A DNA stretch of 64,000 nt from Microvirga splendida (GCF_016427565.1 NZ_JAELXT010000003.1:186001-250000); one strand, 5' to 3'; numbered from the stretch's first letter, positions 15,651-24,139 are shown. Notes: a model not told the origin generated them from the sequence alone. Made by a program: numbers and translations.

Positions 15651-18287
15651 CTAGATGCCGAGTTTACCCATCATCTGTGTCCGCATGTCCCTACCATGGA
15701 TGCTCTTTTCGACCATCAAGAAGAGGCCCTTGCCGTCGCTCAGCCTGTCCCAAAGCTGCCCGACGGTGCGCTTTTCGTTCGTCTCCTCGTTACCCTCCCC
15801 GGCGAGATGCGCGCCTTTGTATTCGATCACAAAGAGGCGGCCGTCGTTCAGCAGGGCGACGAAGTCGGGATAGAACTTGCCGGAAGCAAGGGGAAGCCAG
15901 AAGGCATCCGGGTGCTTGGCAACGTTGCGGATCCAGTATCGGACACTCGGCAGGCTATCCAAGACCTGGGCGCACTGGAACTCCTCGCCCTGCTCGGCGC
16001 CGTCGAAGGCGGGTACGTGATCGGGGCCGAGGAAGTGCTTCGTCGGCCGCCACGCCCCGCGATAGCGGCGCTGATCCGCGAACATGCCGTTCCTGAAGGC
16101 GAAGCCGTTCTCCAGTGACATGCAAGCCTTGGCCTCGGGCGCGATCAGATACCGCCGATAGGCGGTCTCCTGCTCTATGCGGCGAATGGCGGCGATCCTG
16201 GTTTTGAGCGCACTCGCGAGAATGAACTTTGCGCGCATGAGCGAAGCAACAGAGATCTTACGGGCATTTGTCAGGTGCCCGACCGCATCGCGCACCCAGC
16301 GCAAAAGTTCGAATGGGTGGATGTCCGGCTGGCGCAATTGCCGTTCGAGCCAGATCGACAGGTTCTCCGGCGTCCAGCCCTCGACCGCGATGTCGAGGGA
16401 AAGCTGCCTGTCCTCCTGGGCGAAGCTGTAGATGACGCACCGACCATCCACATCGATCTCGAAGGTTTGCGCATTGTCGCGGATCGAGAAGGCGGCCTCG
16501 TCGAGTTTCGCCGGATGGTTGAGCAGCGACCAGTCGTGAAACTCCATCAGGGTCTCGGGCGCGGCGAAGACGAGTTCACCCTGGATCTCGCTGACGAGAC
16601 CCGGCACGGTGAAGGCTTCGCCCCGCTCGGCAGGCGAGAGCATCGGCAGGATCTCGGCCTGATAAGCCCGCGCCGCCTCCGCGAAGCGCTGCCGCTCGGG
16701 CTCGGGCATGGCCTCGGTCAGGATCGTCTCGACCTCCGCCGCGATGGGACCTGTCACGACGATCTCGACCTTGCCCTCGGGCAACTCGTTCACCGCCACA
16801 CCCTGAACGGTGGCGTCCCTGACGGCGGCATAGAGGGCCGGCGAGGGCGTGACGCTGTAGCGGAAGGTGGGCTTGGGCCGCTCGCGCGGCGCGAACAGGC
16901 CCGTCTCGTCGAAATGCCCTTGCGCGGCTTCGATCATTTCGGGCGCTTCGTCCTGGAAGCCCATCGAGACGAGCTTGTCCACGAGCGCATTGGCGGCGGC
17001 GCTGAAGGTCGGCTCCGAGATATGCGCGTAGGCTTTGTTGAGGTCCGCGATCCTGCGGCGCTTCGCATAGGGCATGCGCAGCACGCGCCCCAGAAGCTGC
17101 TCGACCGCCGTGGCGCTCTGGATGCGCGAGACGGAACAGAACACATAGGCGAAGGAGCAGTCCCAGCCCTCCTTCAGCGCCTCCACCGTGATGACGTATT
17201 CGATCTTGGTCTTCTGATCGAACAGGTCGATGCCGTCGAGTTCGCGCTGCTCGCCGGTCGCCACCGCGATGCGGCCTTCGGGAATCTGCTCCACGTCGAT
17301 CAGGTGCTGCTTCAGCCGCTCGACCGTGACCTCCTGGTCCTTCGGCTGCGCCTGGAACAGGACGATGGGGCGGATGTAGTCCGCCTCGTCCTTTGCGGCT
17401 TCCGCAAGTTTCGCCCGCGTTGCAATCGCGCCGTTCACCGCGCCCTGCCAATCCTGGTGCTCGGCGAGCACGATCGGCAGCTTGATCATCTCCTCGTCCC
17501 TCAGCTCCTGCGCCGTGACGCTGTGCAGGATGTTGGAGTTGAAGCGCGGCGTGGCCGTGAATTCGATGATGGCGCACGGGTTCACCCGCGCCTGCATCTC
17601 CCGCGACAGGCCGGTGACGGCGTTGTGCGCCTCGTCCACGATCATGAGCGGACGGTGCATGTGGAGCAGGTTCGCGAAGGAATACCTGACGCCGCCGCCC
17701 TCCTGCCGCTCCAGCTCCGGCGCGTGGGCGGAAACACCCGAGAAGTGCGGCTCCATGTCCTCGTGATGCGCGTAGACCTTGCGGCCTTCGGTGTTGTTCA
17801 CGCGCAGCGTCTGGATCGTGCCCACGACCACGCAGAGATTGTCGCGGATGTCGTGGGGGCGAACTTGCGTGAAATCCGCGATGTCGAACACGCGCACGCG
17901 CCCCTCGAAAACCTCGTCGAGCGCCTGGCGGTAGGGGTGGCGCGGGTTCTTGAGCGCTTCCGCCGTCTGGAGGCGGATGGTGTTGGATGGCACGAGCCAG
18001 AGAACGAGGGGATAGTCCTTCTCCACCCAGGTGTCGCGGGCGATGCCGATGGCATGCGCGCCGAGCACCGTCTTGCCGCCGCCGGTGGGCAGGCGAAGGC
18101 ACACGTAAGGCGCATCGGGCAGCGCCTCCAGGGCCTTGTATTCGCCCCGGTAGCGCCCGAGGCGGCGGGCCTGCTCCGGCTCGCTCGTGATCGCCTCATA
18201 GGCGTTGCGCGGGCCTGCCACGCGCGCCTCTTCCAGAAAACGGCGCAGGGTGGCGAGGGTGTCGGCCTGATAGGCTTTCAGCTTCAT
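15651..18287 (-). CDS. res: Type III restriction enzyme, Res subunit
   Basis: 878 residues. Walker A PTGGGKT (67-73), DEAH box (MIVDEAHNAV, 218-221) and later superfamily 2 motifs such as VEQLLGRVLRMP (the QxxGRxxR-like motif VI) define the helicase part. The C-terminal 60 residues contain FYPDFVALLNDGRLFVIEYK, a PD-(D/E)XK nuclease core with the D...EYK pattern. Type III Res needs Mod for target recognition and cuts after ATP-driven communication between two inverted sites. It lies 10 bases behind mod on the same strand. An unusually clean superfamily 2 set suggests an active enzyme. Confidence 0.9.
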   Translation of the reverse strand: MKLKAYQADTLATLRRFLEEARVAGPRNAYEAITSEPEQARRLGRYRGEYKALEALPDAPYVCLRLPTGGGKTVLGAHAIGIARDTWVEKDYPLVLWLVPSNTIRLQTAEALKNPRHPYRQALDEVFEGRVRVFDIADFTQVRPHDIRDNLCVVVGTIQTLRVNNTEGRKVYAHHEDMEPHFSGVSAHAPELERQEGGGVRYSFANLLHMHRPLMIVDEAHNAVTGLSREMQARVNPCAIIEFTATPRFNSNILHSVTAQELRDEEMIKLPIVLAEHQDWQGAVNGAIATRAKLAEAAKDEADYIRPIVLFQAQPKDQEVTVERLKQHLIDVEQIPEGRIAVATGEQRELDGIDLFDQKTKIEYVITVEALKEGWDCSFAYVFCSVSRIQSATAVEQLLGRVLRMPYAKRRRIADLNKAYAHISEPTFSAAANALVDKLVSMGFQDEAPEMIEAAQGHFDETGLFAPRERPKPTFRYSVTPSPALYAAVRDATVQGVAVNELPEGKVEIVVTGPIAAEVETILTEAMPEPERQRFAEAARAYQAEILPMLSPAERGEAFTVPGLVSEIQGELVFAAPETLMEFHDWSLLNHPAKLDEAAFSIRDNAQTFEIDVDGRCVIYSFAQEDRQLSLDIAVEGWTPENLSIWLERQLRQPDIHPFELLRWVRDAVGHLTNARKISVASLMRAKFILASALKTRIAAIRRIEQETAYRRYLIAPEAKACMSLENGFAFRNGMFADQRRYRGAWRPTKHFLGPDHVPAFDGAEQGEEFQCAQVLDSLPSVRYWIRNVAKHPDAFWLPLASGKFYPDFVALLNDGRLFVIEYKGAHLAGEGNEETNEKRTVGQLWDRLSDGKGLFLMVEKSIHGRDMRTQMMGKLGI

Positions 18288-18297
18288 GGATCGAACC

Positions 18298-19845
18298 TCA
18301 CCGCCGCGCCTTCACGTCGTAGGGCGTCTGCTTGAACGTGATGCCTTCGCGCTCCAGGCTCGCGGCCCCGAGGCGCGATTGCTCGCCGTAGACCGTGACG
18401 GGGCCATCGAACGCGGGGTGCTTTTTCGCGATGGCCTCGCGGATGAGCTGCAGCGTGCTGCGGGTGAGCACGTTGCCGCCGTCGGGCCGCCTGTCGCCGA
18501 GAATGCCGTTGTAGAGCAGCGCATAGGCACGGCCCCCGTGGATGCCGAGGCAGGGCGACTTGCCCCTGCCGCTCCAGGGCGTGTTCGTCTCGCTGAACCA
18601 TACATGCGCGGCGAGCGTGGGAAAGCGGATGTCGCCGCGGATATGCCCGTTCTCATCGAAGACCGGCGGCCCGAGGCGATAGAAGCGAAAGCCCCCGCCG
18701 CCCTGCCAGCCGACGCTTTGCGAAATGCCGCCCTGCTCGCCCGCGATCACCTTGCTCAGGCGCGGCGCGCAATGGGTGACGGCGTGCTCGCCCATCTCGA
18801 TGCCGATATAGCGCCGCCCCATCTTGTGCGCGACGGCGGCAGTGGTGCCGGAGCCGAGGAACGAGTCGAGCACGAGGTCGCCGGGATTGGTGGCGATGTG
18901 GAGGATGCGTTGGAGAAGACGCTCGGGTTTGGGAGTGTCAAAGTTAGTATCCGCACGAAATGCTTTCGCCTCTTCCCGTGCTTCATGATTATGTCCCGCA
19001 TCAGCGTGAAGCCAGAGTGTCGGAGCTGGTGCCCCTGAAATCTTCAGTTCGCTAAGAAATGTCTTACGGGAAGGGGAAGCATTTCCATCAGCACCAAACC
19101 AGATTTCGTCGTTGTCGTCCATTCGCCGAAGGGTTTCGTAAGGAAACCGAGGTGTTGTTCCCTTTGGAGGACACCACTCAACACCATTCTTGAACGTGAT
19201 TTTGAAGGCTTTCTCTTTTTCGCTCGGCGTTCGTTTGGCGTAGAGGGGTGTAGCTTTCCATGGTCCCTTTGGATGGTTATCAGGGTTGCGATAACGACTG
19301 TCCATTTCCTCGCTGCGAGCGAGGCGGTTAGGATTCCAAATTCCCTTATTTAAGGCAAAGGCTATTATATGGTCGTGATTTTCGGCCAAATACTTAGCGT
19401 CATTGGCAACGGTATATTTTTTCTGCCAAACGACGTTTGCTATGAAGTTTGATCGCCCAAACACCTCATCCATAATCACCTTGAGGTAGTGCCCCTCATT
19501 GTCGTCAATCGACACCCAGATCGACCCATCCTCCGCCAGCAGGTCGCGCAGCAATTCGAGGCGCGGCCACATCATGGCGAGCCATTGGGTATGTTCGAGA
19601 TTGTCGTCGTAGTGCTGAAAGGCTGATCGGGTATTGTAGGGCGGGTCGATGTAGATGCACTTCACCTGTCCCGCGTAGAACGGCAGCAGAGCCTTCAAGG
19701 CCTCCAGGTTGTCGCCCTGGATCAGCATGTTGGCGGCGTCGGCATCTCCGCAGCTGTGGGAGGGATCCTCCTGCAACAGCCGGTAGGGAACACTCCGCAC
19801 GGCGCGGGTGTCATCATCCCGCGTGAGCCAGTGCAGGATCGGCAT
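18298..19845 (-). CDS. mod: Type III DNA adenine methyltransferase, Mod subunit (beta class)
   Basis: 515 residues. DPPY (CIYIDPPYNTRSAF, 67-70) comes before the SAM-binding DSFLGSGTT (327-335), the beta-class order of type III Mod and related N6-adenine methylases. The segment between them is the target recognition region. That region, about 18940-19460, is visibly AT-richer than both catalytic flanks, as if exchanged separately. The C-terminal 150 residues (GNVLTRSTLQLIREAIAKKH) are an extra domain. Mod protects host sites and supplies specificity to Res, encoded next. The ATG at 19845 has no strong ribosome binding site but gives the family N-terminus (ANMLIQGDNLEALKALLPFY). Confidence 0.9.
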   Translation of the reverse strand: MPILHWLTRDDDTRAVRSVPYRLLQEDPSHSCGDADAANMLIQGDNLEALKALLPFYAGQVKCIYIDPPYNTRSAFQHYDDNLEHTQWLAMMWPRLELLRDLLAEDGSIWVSIDDNEGHYLKVIMDEVFGRSNFIANVVWQKKYTVANDAKYLAENHDHIIAFALNKGIWNPNRLARSEEMDSRYRNPDNHPKGPWKATPLYAKRTPSEKEKAFKITFKNGVEWCPPKGTTPRFPYETLRRMDDNDEIWFGADGNASPSRKTFLSELKISGAPAPTLWLHADAGHNHEAREEAKAFRADTNFDTPKPERLLQRILHIATNPGDLVLDSFLGSGTTAAVAHKMGRRYIGIEMGEHAVTHCAPRLSKVIAGEQGGISQSVGWQGGGGFRFYRLGPPVFDENGHIRGDIRFPTLAAHVWFSETNTPWSGRGKSPCLGIHGGRAYALLYNGILGDRRPDGGNVLTRSTLQLIREAIAKKHPAFDGPVTVYGEQSRLGAASLEREGITFKQTPYDVKARR

Positions 19846-20087
19846 GACTCAGCAAGCCACGCGGATGGCGATTGGCAGAGACCGGAGGGTCGGCTTGGAA
19901 GAAACCTCGTGGGGCACAGCAGCGGACGGCATTTTCTACAACGTTATATAGAATCATTTGCATGTTCTACTATCAGTTGCGGAAAATGGGAATCCTGTCG
20001 CTGATGAAATTTCCTAATCTTTTCTTGAACGAAGTCGCTTCTGCCCGGCGTCACCGATACCTAGAGCCGGCCTGTGTCAATGAAAAA

Positions 20088-20105
20088 GCAGCCCCGAAGG
20101 GCTGC
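20088..20105 (-). terminator. Rho-independent terminator for the fasciclin gene
   Basis: On the minus strand, stem GCAGCCC/GGGCTGC with a four-base loop is followed by TTTTT. It lies about 70 bases after the fasciclin stop codon. Confidence 0.75.
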
Positions 20106-20132
20106 CGAAGTTTTCGTGTCACTGGGAGAACG

Positions 20133-20154
20133 GGGCGGAGCTTTCGCTCCGCCC
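20133..20154 (-). terminator. Second hairpin behind the fasciclin gene
   Basis: Perfect 9-bp stem GGGCGGAGC and GCTCCGCCC, loop TTTC, directly behind the stop codon but without a T-run. It probably stabilises the transcript end in front of the true terminator. Confidence 0.55.
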
Positions 20155-20172
20155 TTGCCGGGATGTGGGGGA

Positions 20173-20736
20173 TCAGCCCGGCAGCAGAACGGTGTCGACC
20201 ACGTGGATGACGCCGTTCGATTGCATCACGTCGGCGATGCTGACGGTGGAGGTGCCGCCCTTCTTGTCGGTGATGGTGAGCGTGTTGCCCGAAGGCGTGA
20301 CGGTGAGCATCTCGCCCTGCACGGTCTTCAGCATGGCCTTGCCGCCCCCTTCCTTCACCTTTGCGGCGAGATCCTGCGCGGTCATCTTGCCGGGCACCAC
20401 GTGATAGGTGAGCACGCCGGTGAGCTGGGCCTTGTTCTCGGGCTTCAGGAGCGTGTCGACCGTGCCGGCCGGCAGCTTCGCGAAGGCCGCGTTGGTGGGG
20501 GCGAACACGGTGAACGGTCCCTGGCCCTGGAGGGTATCCGCGAGGCCCGCGGCCTTCACGGCGGCCACGAGAGTCGTGTGGTCCTTCGAATTGACGGCAT
20601 TCTCGACGATGTTCTTCGATGGGGACATCGGGGCGCCGCCCACCATCTTGGTCTGCTCCTGCGCCGTCACGGACAGCGTGAGAGCCGGAGCCGCGAGGGC
20701 GATGGCGGCGGTCATGCAGGCAATGCGAATGTTCAT
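20173..20736 (-). CDS. Secreted fasciclin-domain protein
   Basis: 187 residues. A signal peptide (MNIRIACMTAAIALAAPALT, then LSVTAQEQ) leads into one fasciclin domain: AVNSKDHTTLVAAVKAAGLA, then TLQGQGPFTVFAPTNAAFAK (H1 motif FAPTNAAF), LTGVLTYHVVPGKMTAQDLA (H2 region YHVVPG) and NGVIHVVDTVLLPG at the end. Fasciclin domains mediate adhesion or ligand contact outside the cell. I use the ATG at 20736 rather than the in-frame one at 20763, since it opens the signal peptide. A promoter-like GCATCC-N17-GTA element lies upstream, matching those of the sigma factor gene behind it. Confidence 0.92.
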   Translation of the reverse strand: MNIRIACMTAAIALAAPALTLSVTAQEQTKMVGGAPMSPSKNIVENAVNSKDHTTLVAAVKAAGLADTLQGQGPFTVFAPTNAAFAKLPAGTVDTLLKPENKAQLTGVLTYHVVPGKMTAQDLAAKVKEGGGKAMLKTVQGEMLTVTPSGNTLTITDKKGGTSTVSIADVMQSNGVIHVVDTVLLPG

Positions 20737-20810
20737 GGATCTGGTCCCTGAATTGGTTTGCATGGGATCCCGGCTCTTGCGCCGGAGACCGAAGGCTCAA
20801 CCTTCAGGCT

Positions 20811-20840
20811 GGGTACCCCGCATCGCGGCTTGCGGATGCG
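20811..20840 (-). promoter_or_regulatory. Predicted ECF-sigma promoter of the fasciclin gene
   Basis: On the minus strand CGCATCC (20840-20834) is followed after exactly 17 bases by GTACCC (20816-20811). The same pair at the same spacing occurs twice in the sigma/DUF4394 divergent region. Confidence 0.65.
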
Positions 20841-20875
20841 GGATCGCGTTTTCGTGAAGAGGGAAAAGTTCTGGG

Positions 20876-21106
20876 TCAGGCGGTGAACGCCGTCGGGCCC
20901 CTCAGGTAAGCCTCGATGCGGTCGGGTTCGGCCTCGACATCCTCCGGCTTTACCGGGTGCGGAGCGTTCGGCTCCGCGCTCGCAAGGGGCTTCGCATCGG
21001 CAGGGCCACTGACGAGGGGCTTGTAATTGAGAGAGTCGTGGACGGCCCGAAGCAGCTTCATCTGCTCATCGTCGTCCGGGTTCTCGGACGGGTGGCGCGA
21101 GGTCAT
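20876..21106 (-). CDS. Small hypothetical protein downstream of the anti-sigma gene
   Basis: 76 residues: MTSRHPSENPDDDEQMKLLR, then AVHDSLNYKPLVSGPADAKP and an acidic C-terminus ending RIEAYLRGPTAFTA. No recognised domain, signal peptide or membrane segment. GGAAGGAGGATGTC gives a strong ribosome binding site for the ATG at 21106; a longer frame from 21172 has none. It lies 62 bases after the anti-sigma gene in the same direction and may belong to that operon. Confidence 0.65.
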   Translation of the reverse strand: MTSRHPSENPDDDEQMKLLRAVHDSLNYKPLVSGPADAKPLASAEPNAPHPVKPEDVEAEPDRIEAYLRGPTAFTA

Positions 21107-21168
21107 GACATCCTCCTTCCGGATTAGCCGAAAGTATTGGCGCGATCCGTGTCCTAAATAGGGCGCCG

Positions 21169-21894
21169 TCACAGGGCCGTGGACGCGGTGCCCTTCATCA
21201 CCACCGGGCCGGTGGGCTGGCCCGTCGGAGAGCCGGCGAGCGGCTCGACCGAGATCGCGAAGAGCTGGTTCGAGTGCGGCTGCGGAAGGTTTCTCGGATC
21301 GAGCTGCACCGTCTTCGCCGCGTGCACCACACCCACCGAGACCGGCGCCCCGTTCGGGTCTGGGAAGGTCCAGACCTGGATGGAGTGGTTGTGCGGGATC
21401 TCCATGTCGCCCAGCGGCGTCAGCTCGACGCGCCCGTCCGCGAAGGTGCGCAGCACGGCGCCGGGCTGGTTGGTCTCATTCATCAGGACCGCCACGAGCA
21501 TCGGCTGGCGGGAGGCCTTGTCGGCAAAGTAGCCCACGCCCATGGCGAGCAGCAGCCCAGCCAGCGCCCCGGCCATGCCGAAGCCGCGCCAGAAGCTGAG
21601 GCTGTCCCACAAGGTCCGGAGCGATCCCGTGGCCGGTTTCCGCCGGACCGGCGCGGCAGGCGCCGGCGCCGGCTGGCTGTCCAGATCGGATTCGATCCGC
21701 CGCCACAGGGTGTCGTCCGGCGCCACATCGGCGGCCGTGCTGTCCCATTCCGCGAAGCGGGTGCGCCATTGCTCGACACGGGCCTGGAAGCTCTCGTCCG
21801 TGGCGAGCAGGCGCTCGGCCAACCCGCGCTCCTCTGCGTCGAGGAGGCCGAGAACATGCTCGGCGGCCAGACGATCCTGATCGTCGCGGGTCAT
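21169..21894 (-). CDS. RskA-type anti-sigma factor
   Basis: About 241 residues. The N-terminal 75 residues (RDDQDRLAAEHVLGLLDAEE, then RGLAERLLATDESFQARVEQ) form the anti-sigma helices that hold the sigma factor. One transmembrane helix follows (GMAGALAGLLLAMGVGYFAD, near 105-125). The periplasmic part is the RskA C-terminal domain (VAVLMNETNQPGAVLRTFAD, then SIQVWTFPDPNGAPVSVGVV). Such proteins are removed by regulated proteolysis. The ATG at 21894 overlaps the sigma stop codon as ATGA; a GTG at 21903 is an alternative. Pairing with a fasciclin gene recalls mycobacterial SigK-RskA-MPT70/83. Confidence 0.9.
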   Translation of the reverse strand: MTRDDQDRLAAEHVLGLLDAEERGLAERLLATDESFQARVEQWRTRFAEWDSTAADVAPDDTLWRRIESDLDSQPAPAPAAPVRRKPATGSLRTLWDSLSFWRGFGMAGALAGLLLAMGVGYFADKASRQPMLVAVLMNETNQPGAVLRTFADGRVELTPLGDMEIPHNHSIQVWTFPDPNGAPVSVGVVHAAKTVQLDPRNLPQPHSNQLFAISVEPLAGSPTGQPTGPVVMKGTASTAL

Positions 21895-22457
21895 GCCATG
21901 CACTCCCGCAGGGAGATCAGGGACCGGCGGATCCAGGACTTGATCGTGCCGAGCGGCACGCCGAGACGCCCGGCGAGCTCTCCGTGAGTGAGCCCGTGGA
22001 TATAGGCGAGCGTGATGGCCTGGCGGCGTGAGGGCTCCAGGCGTTCCAGGCAGCGCTTGAGGTTTCCCGTATCGGACAGGCGCAGCATCACGGCCTCGGC
22101 ATTCTCCTCGTCGCTCACGAGACCCATGGGCTCGAAATCCTCGACCAGATCGGTCCGGGTCTCGCCGCGCAGGATGTTGAGCGCCCGGTTGCGCAGGATG
22201 GCATAGAGCCAGGAGCGGGCATCGCCGCGAACGGGATCGAAGCTGTCCGCCTTGCGCCAGACCTGGAGAAAGGTGTCGTGCACGGCCTCCTCGGCCAAGG
22301 CCCGCCGCCGCAGGAGCCGCATGGCGACCCCCAGCATGCGCGGCGCCTCATTGTCGTAGATGGCACGCAAGGCCGCGCGATCGCCCCGGGCGCATTGGCC
22401 GAGGGCGTGGTTCAGGTCCAAGGCCGGGGAGGCCATCTCCCCCAGCACTGCCTTCAC
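21891..22457 (-). CDS. ECF RNA polymerase sigma factor (SigK-like partner of RskA)
   Basis: 188 residues with region 2 (RRRALAEEAVHDTFLQVWRK, then ARSWLYAILRNRALNILRGE) and region 4 (LERLEPSRRQAITLAYIHGL, then GRLGVPLGTIKSWIRRSLIS). It lacks the extra SnoaL-type domains of large ECF factors. I choose a GTG at 22457, which has CGGAG eight bases before it; the ATG at 22436 has its purine run touching the start codon. It is translationally coupled to the anti-sigma gene and divergent from the DUF4394 gene. A TGCATCC-N17-GTAT element upstream suggests that it transcribes its own operon. Confidence 0.9.
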   Translation of the reverse strand: MKAVLGEMASPALDLNHALGQCARGDRAALRAIYDNEAPRMLGVAMRLLRRRALAEEAVHDTFLQVWRKADSFDPVRGDARSWLYAILRNRALNILRGETRTDLVEDFEPMGLVSDEENAEAVMLRLSDTGNLKRCLERLEPSRRQAITLAYIHGLTHGELAGRLGVPLGTIKSWIRRSLISLRECMA

Positions 22458-22483
22458 GCGAGAACTCCGTTTCCACTTGCTGA

Positions 22484-22513
22484 CGATACACCCGAGCCCT
22501 GCTGCCGGATGCA
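22484..22513 (-). promoter_or_regulatory. Predicted autoregulatory promoter of the ECF sigma gene
   Basis: On the minus strand TGCATCC (22513-22507) and GTATCG (22489-22484) are 17 bases apart, 27 bases before the proposed GTG. Confidence 0.65.
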
Positions 22514-22540
22514 ACGGGGGCCGAGAAAACTCACGTCCCC

Positions 22541-22570
22541 TGCATCCATAGAGGATTCCGGCGGGTATGC
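22541..22570 (+). promoter_or_regulatory. Predicted ECF-sigma promoter of the DUF4394 gene
   Basis: TGCATCC (22541-22547) and GTATGC (22565-22570) are 17 bases apart, 46 bases before the ATG. With the divergent site at 22484-22513 it forms an imperfect inverted repeat (GGATGCA...TGCATCC). Confidence 0.65.
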
Positions 22571-22616
22571 GCAATGTCGGCCACGCACGGCCGGCGGTTC
22601 AAGCCGGAGGATTATC

Positions 22617-23396
22617 ATGAAGGTCACAACCCTGGTCGCGGCTCTCATCGGGTCGACGCTCGTGGCAGGCGCCGCGCAGGCGCAGAGCGTCGCGGCGCTC
22701 GTGGGCGGCGACACGATCGCCATCGTCGATGTGGCGGGCAAGAAGGTCGAGCGCTCCATGAAGGTCTCGGGCGTCTCCGGCGCGCTCGTCGGCATCGATG
22801 TGCGCCCGGCCGACGGCATGCTCTATGGCGTTGCAACTGACGAAACGGTGGTGACGATCGACCCGGCCTCCGGCAAGGCGACCATGAAATCCAAGCTCGA
22901 CACCATGCTGGCGCCCGGCACCATGGCGACCGTCGATTTCAACCCGGTGGCGGACCGGCTGCGCATCATCGGCTCGGACGGCATGAACCTTCGCGCCAAC
23001 GTGGATGACGGCAAGGTCACGAAGGACGGCCAGCTGAAGTTTGCGGATGCCGACATGCACAAGGGCAAGATGCCCAAGGTGGTGGCCGGCGCCTATACCA
23101 ATTCCATGAAGGGCGCGAAGGAAACGACGCTCTACGACATCGAGGCGGGCGGCGTGCTGGTCAAGCAGGCGCCTCCGAACGACGGCGTTCTGAACTCGGT
23201 CGGCATGCTGGGCATGGACGCCGGCACGGTCGCTTTCGACATCGTGTCCAGCGATGCCGCGAACGAGGGCTGGCTCATGAACGGCAAGACCCTTTACAAG
23301 GTCGATCTGGCGACCGGAAAGACATCGGAAGTCGGGACGATTGCAGGCGTGGACGGGACCGTGCGCGACATCGCGGCGATGCTGAAGGCGATGTGA
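22617..23396 (+). CDS. Secreted DUF4394 protein
   Basis: 259 residues. A signal peptide (MKVTTLVAALIGSTLVAGAA, then QAQS) precedes one DUF4394 domain with repeated strands: LVGIDVRPADGMLYGVATDE, VDFNPVADRLRIIGSDGMNL and AFDIVSSDAANEGWLMNGKT. These repeats suggest a beta-propeller-like extracytoplasmic protein. The ATG at 22617 has CCGGAGGATTATC before it; a longer frame from 22278 runs antisense through the sigma gene and is not used. It is divergent from the sigma gene and shares its promoter motif. Function of the family is unknown to me. Confidence 0.9.
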   Translation: MKVTTLVAALIGSTLVAGAAQAQSVAALVGGDTIAIVDVAGKKVERSMKVSGVSGALVGIDVRPADGMLYGVATDETVVTIDPASGKATMKSKLDTMLAPGTMATVDFNPVADRLRIIGSDGMNLRANVDDGKVTKDGQLKFADADMHKGKMPKVVAGAYTNSMKGAKETTLYDIEAGGVLVKQAPPNDGVLNSVGMLGMDAGTVAFDIVSSDAANEGWLMNGKTLYKVDLATGKTSEVGTIAGVDGTVRDIAAMLKAM

Positions 23397-23403
23397 CCCT
23401 TGC

Positions 23404-23428
23404 GGCGCGCCAAATGTCTTGGCGCGCC
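23404..23428. terminator. Bidirectional hairpin between convergent genes
   Basis: Perfect 10-bp stem GGCGCGCCAA and TTGGCGCGCC with a five-base loop, between the DUF4394 and DUF3775 stop codons. No long T-run on either side. Confidence 0.55.
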
Positions 23429-23435
23429 ACCCCGC

Positions 23436-23825
23436 TCAGGCGCAGCTGCGGCCCATGGCGTTGAGGCCCTCGTCGAGCAGGTCGGCGAGGTTCGGGATGC
23501 CGATGAGCCAGTCGGCGGTGGACAAGGAGCTCGATGCCTCGCGCTCCCGGGCCAAGCGGACGGCGCCGCCCCATTCCTCGGGCTCCATGTCGCCGCGGCC
23601 GATATAGACCAGGGCGATCAGGTCGGCGCGCTCGTCGTCGTTGAGGCCGGCGATCACGTCGCGGATCTCGTCCTCCGTGGCGTCGTCCGGGGAGGCGGTC
23701 AGCGCATCGATGCTGCCGTCGTCGATGGGATTCGAGCCCGAGGCCGGATCGGTGAGGCCCTCTTTGACGTCGATGGCCCTGACCCGGAGAATGAGTTCGC
23801 AAACCTTGTCGAGCGCGATATCCAT
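23436..23825 (-). CDS. DUF3775 domain protein
   Basis: 129 residues: MDIALDKVCELILRVRAIDV, a Ser/Asp-rich middle, then ATEDEIRDVIAGLNDDERAD and LIALVYIGRGDMEPEEWGGA. The LxALxWxGRGD-like motif is the mark of DUF3775, a cytosolic family restricted mainly to Alphaproteobacteria and without known function. The tail ends IPNLADLLDEGLNAMGRSCA. AGAGGGATTCT lies before the ATG. It is a single gene facing the DUF4394 gene. Confidence 0.88.
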   Translation of the reverse strand: MDIALDKVCELILRVRAIDVKEGLTDPASGSNPIDDGSIDALTASPDDATEDEIRDVIAGLNDDERADLIALVYIGRGDMEPEEWGGAVRLAREREASSSLSTADWLIGIPNLADLLDEGLNAMGRSCA

Positions 23826-23991
23826 AGAATCCCTCTTCGAAATCCCCGTGGGGCAGTCGTTTCGTCACATGGCTGACAGGGAAACCCGGAAGAGGGGATT
23901 CGGTTCAGCCCAGGTCCGCAAGGCGCAAGTCCGCTCAGTCCAGGGACGCGTTGGCGTCGGGCGGGCTCTGCGCGTAGGATAGGCGGAGGCT

Positions 23992-24045
23992 AAAGCATCG
24001 GACCCAAAAGTGGATTTGCACTTTTGGGATCGAATCCGATGCTTT
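23992..24045. repeat. Long nested palindrome, GCATCGGACCC/CCCAAAAGTG type
   Basis: Outer arms AAAGCATCGGA (23992-24002) and TCCGATGCTTT (24035-24045) enclose CCCAAAAGTG (24003-24012) and CACTTTTGGG (24019-24028). Related elements lie at 37647-37691, 38877-38918 and 38946-38982. Confidence 0.8.
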
Positions 24046-24055
24046 CTTCTTGAAT

Positions 24056-24129
24056 GAGAGCATCGTTGAGTGGGGAAAACCGGATCCACTCTTCACTGAC
24101 GTGGCCCTCTGGGTCCGCACGATGCTCTA
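24056..24129. repeat. Second, degenerate element of the same family
   Basis: Outer arms AGAGCATCGT and ACGATGCTCT with an inner GAGTGG/CCACTC pair. It follows the previous element directly and ends just before the C13 peptidase gene. Confidence 0.6.
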
Positions 24130-24139
24130 GGGATACGAC

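Noticed and set aside
16275..18335. A 686-codon plus-strand frame across res
   Set aside because: It mirrors the Res coding frame, has biased composition and no domain; the minus-strand gene has full helicase and nuclease motifs.
15651..19845. Res-Mod as a BREX or DISARM module
   Set aside because: There is no PglZ, BrxC, DrmA or DrmB gene; motif order in the two proteins is that of a type III system.
22278..22616. In-frame extension of the DUF4394 gene upstream of 22617
   Set aside because: It would run antisense into the sigma factor gene, lacks a ribosome binding site and places a signal peptide in the middle of the protein.
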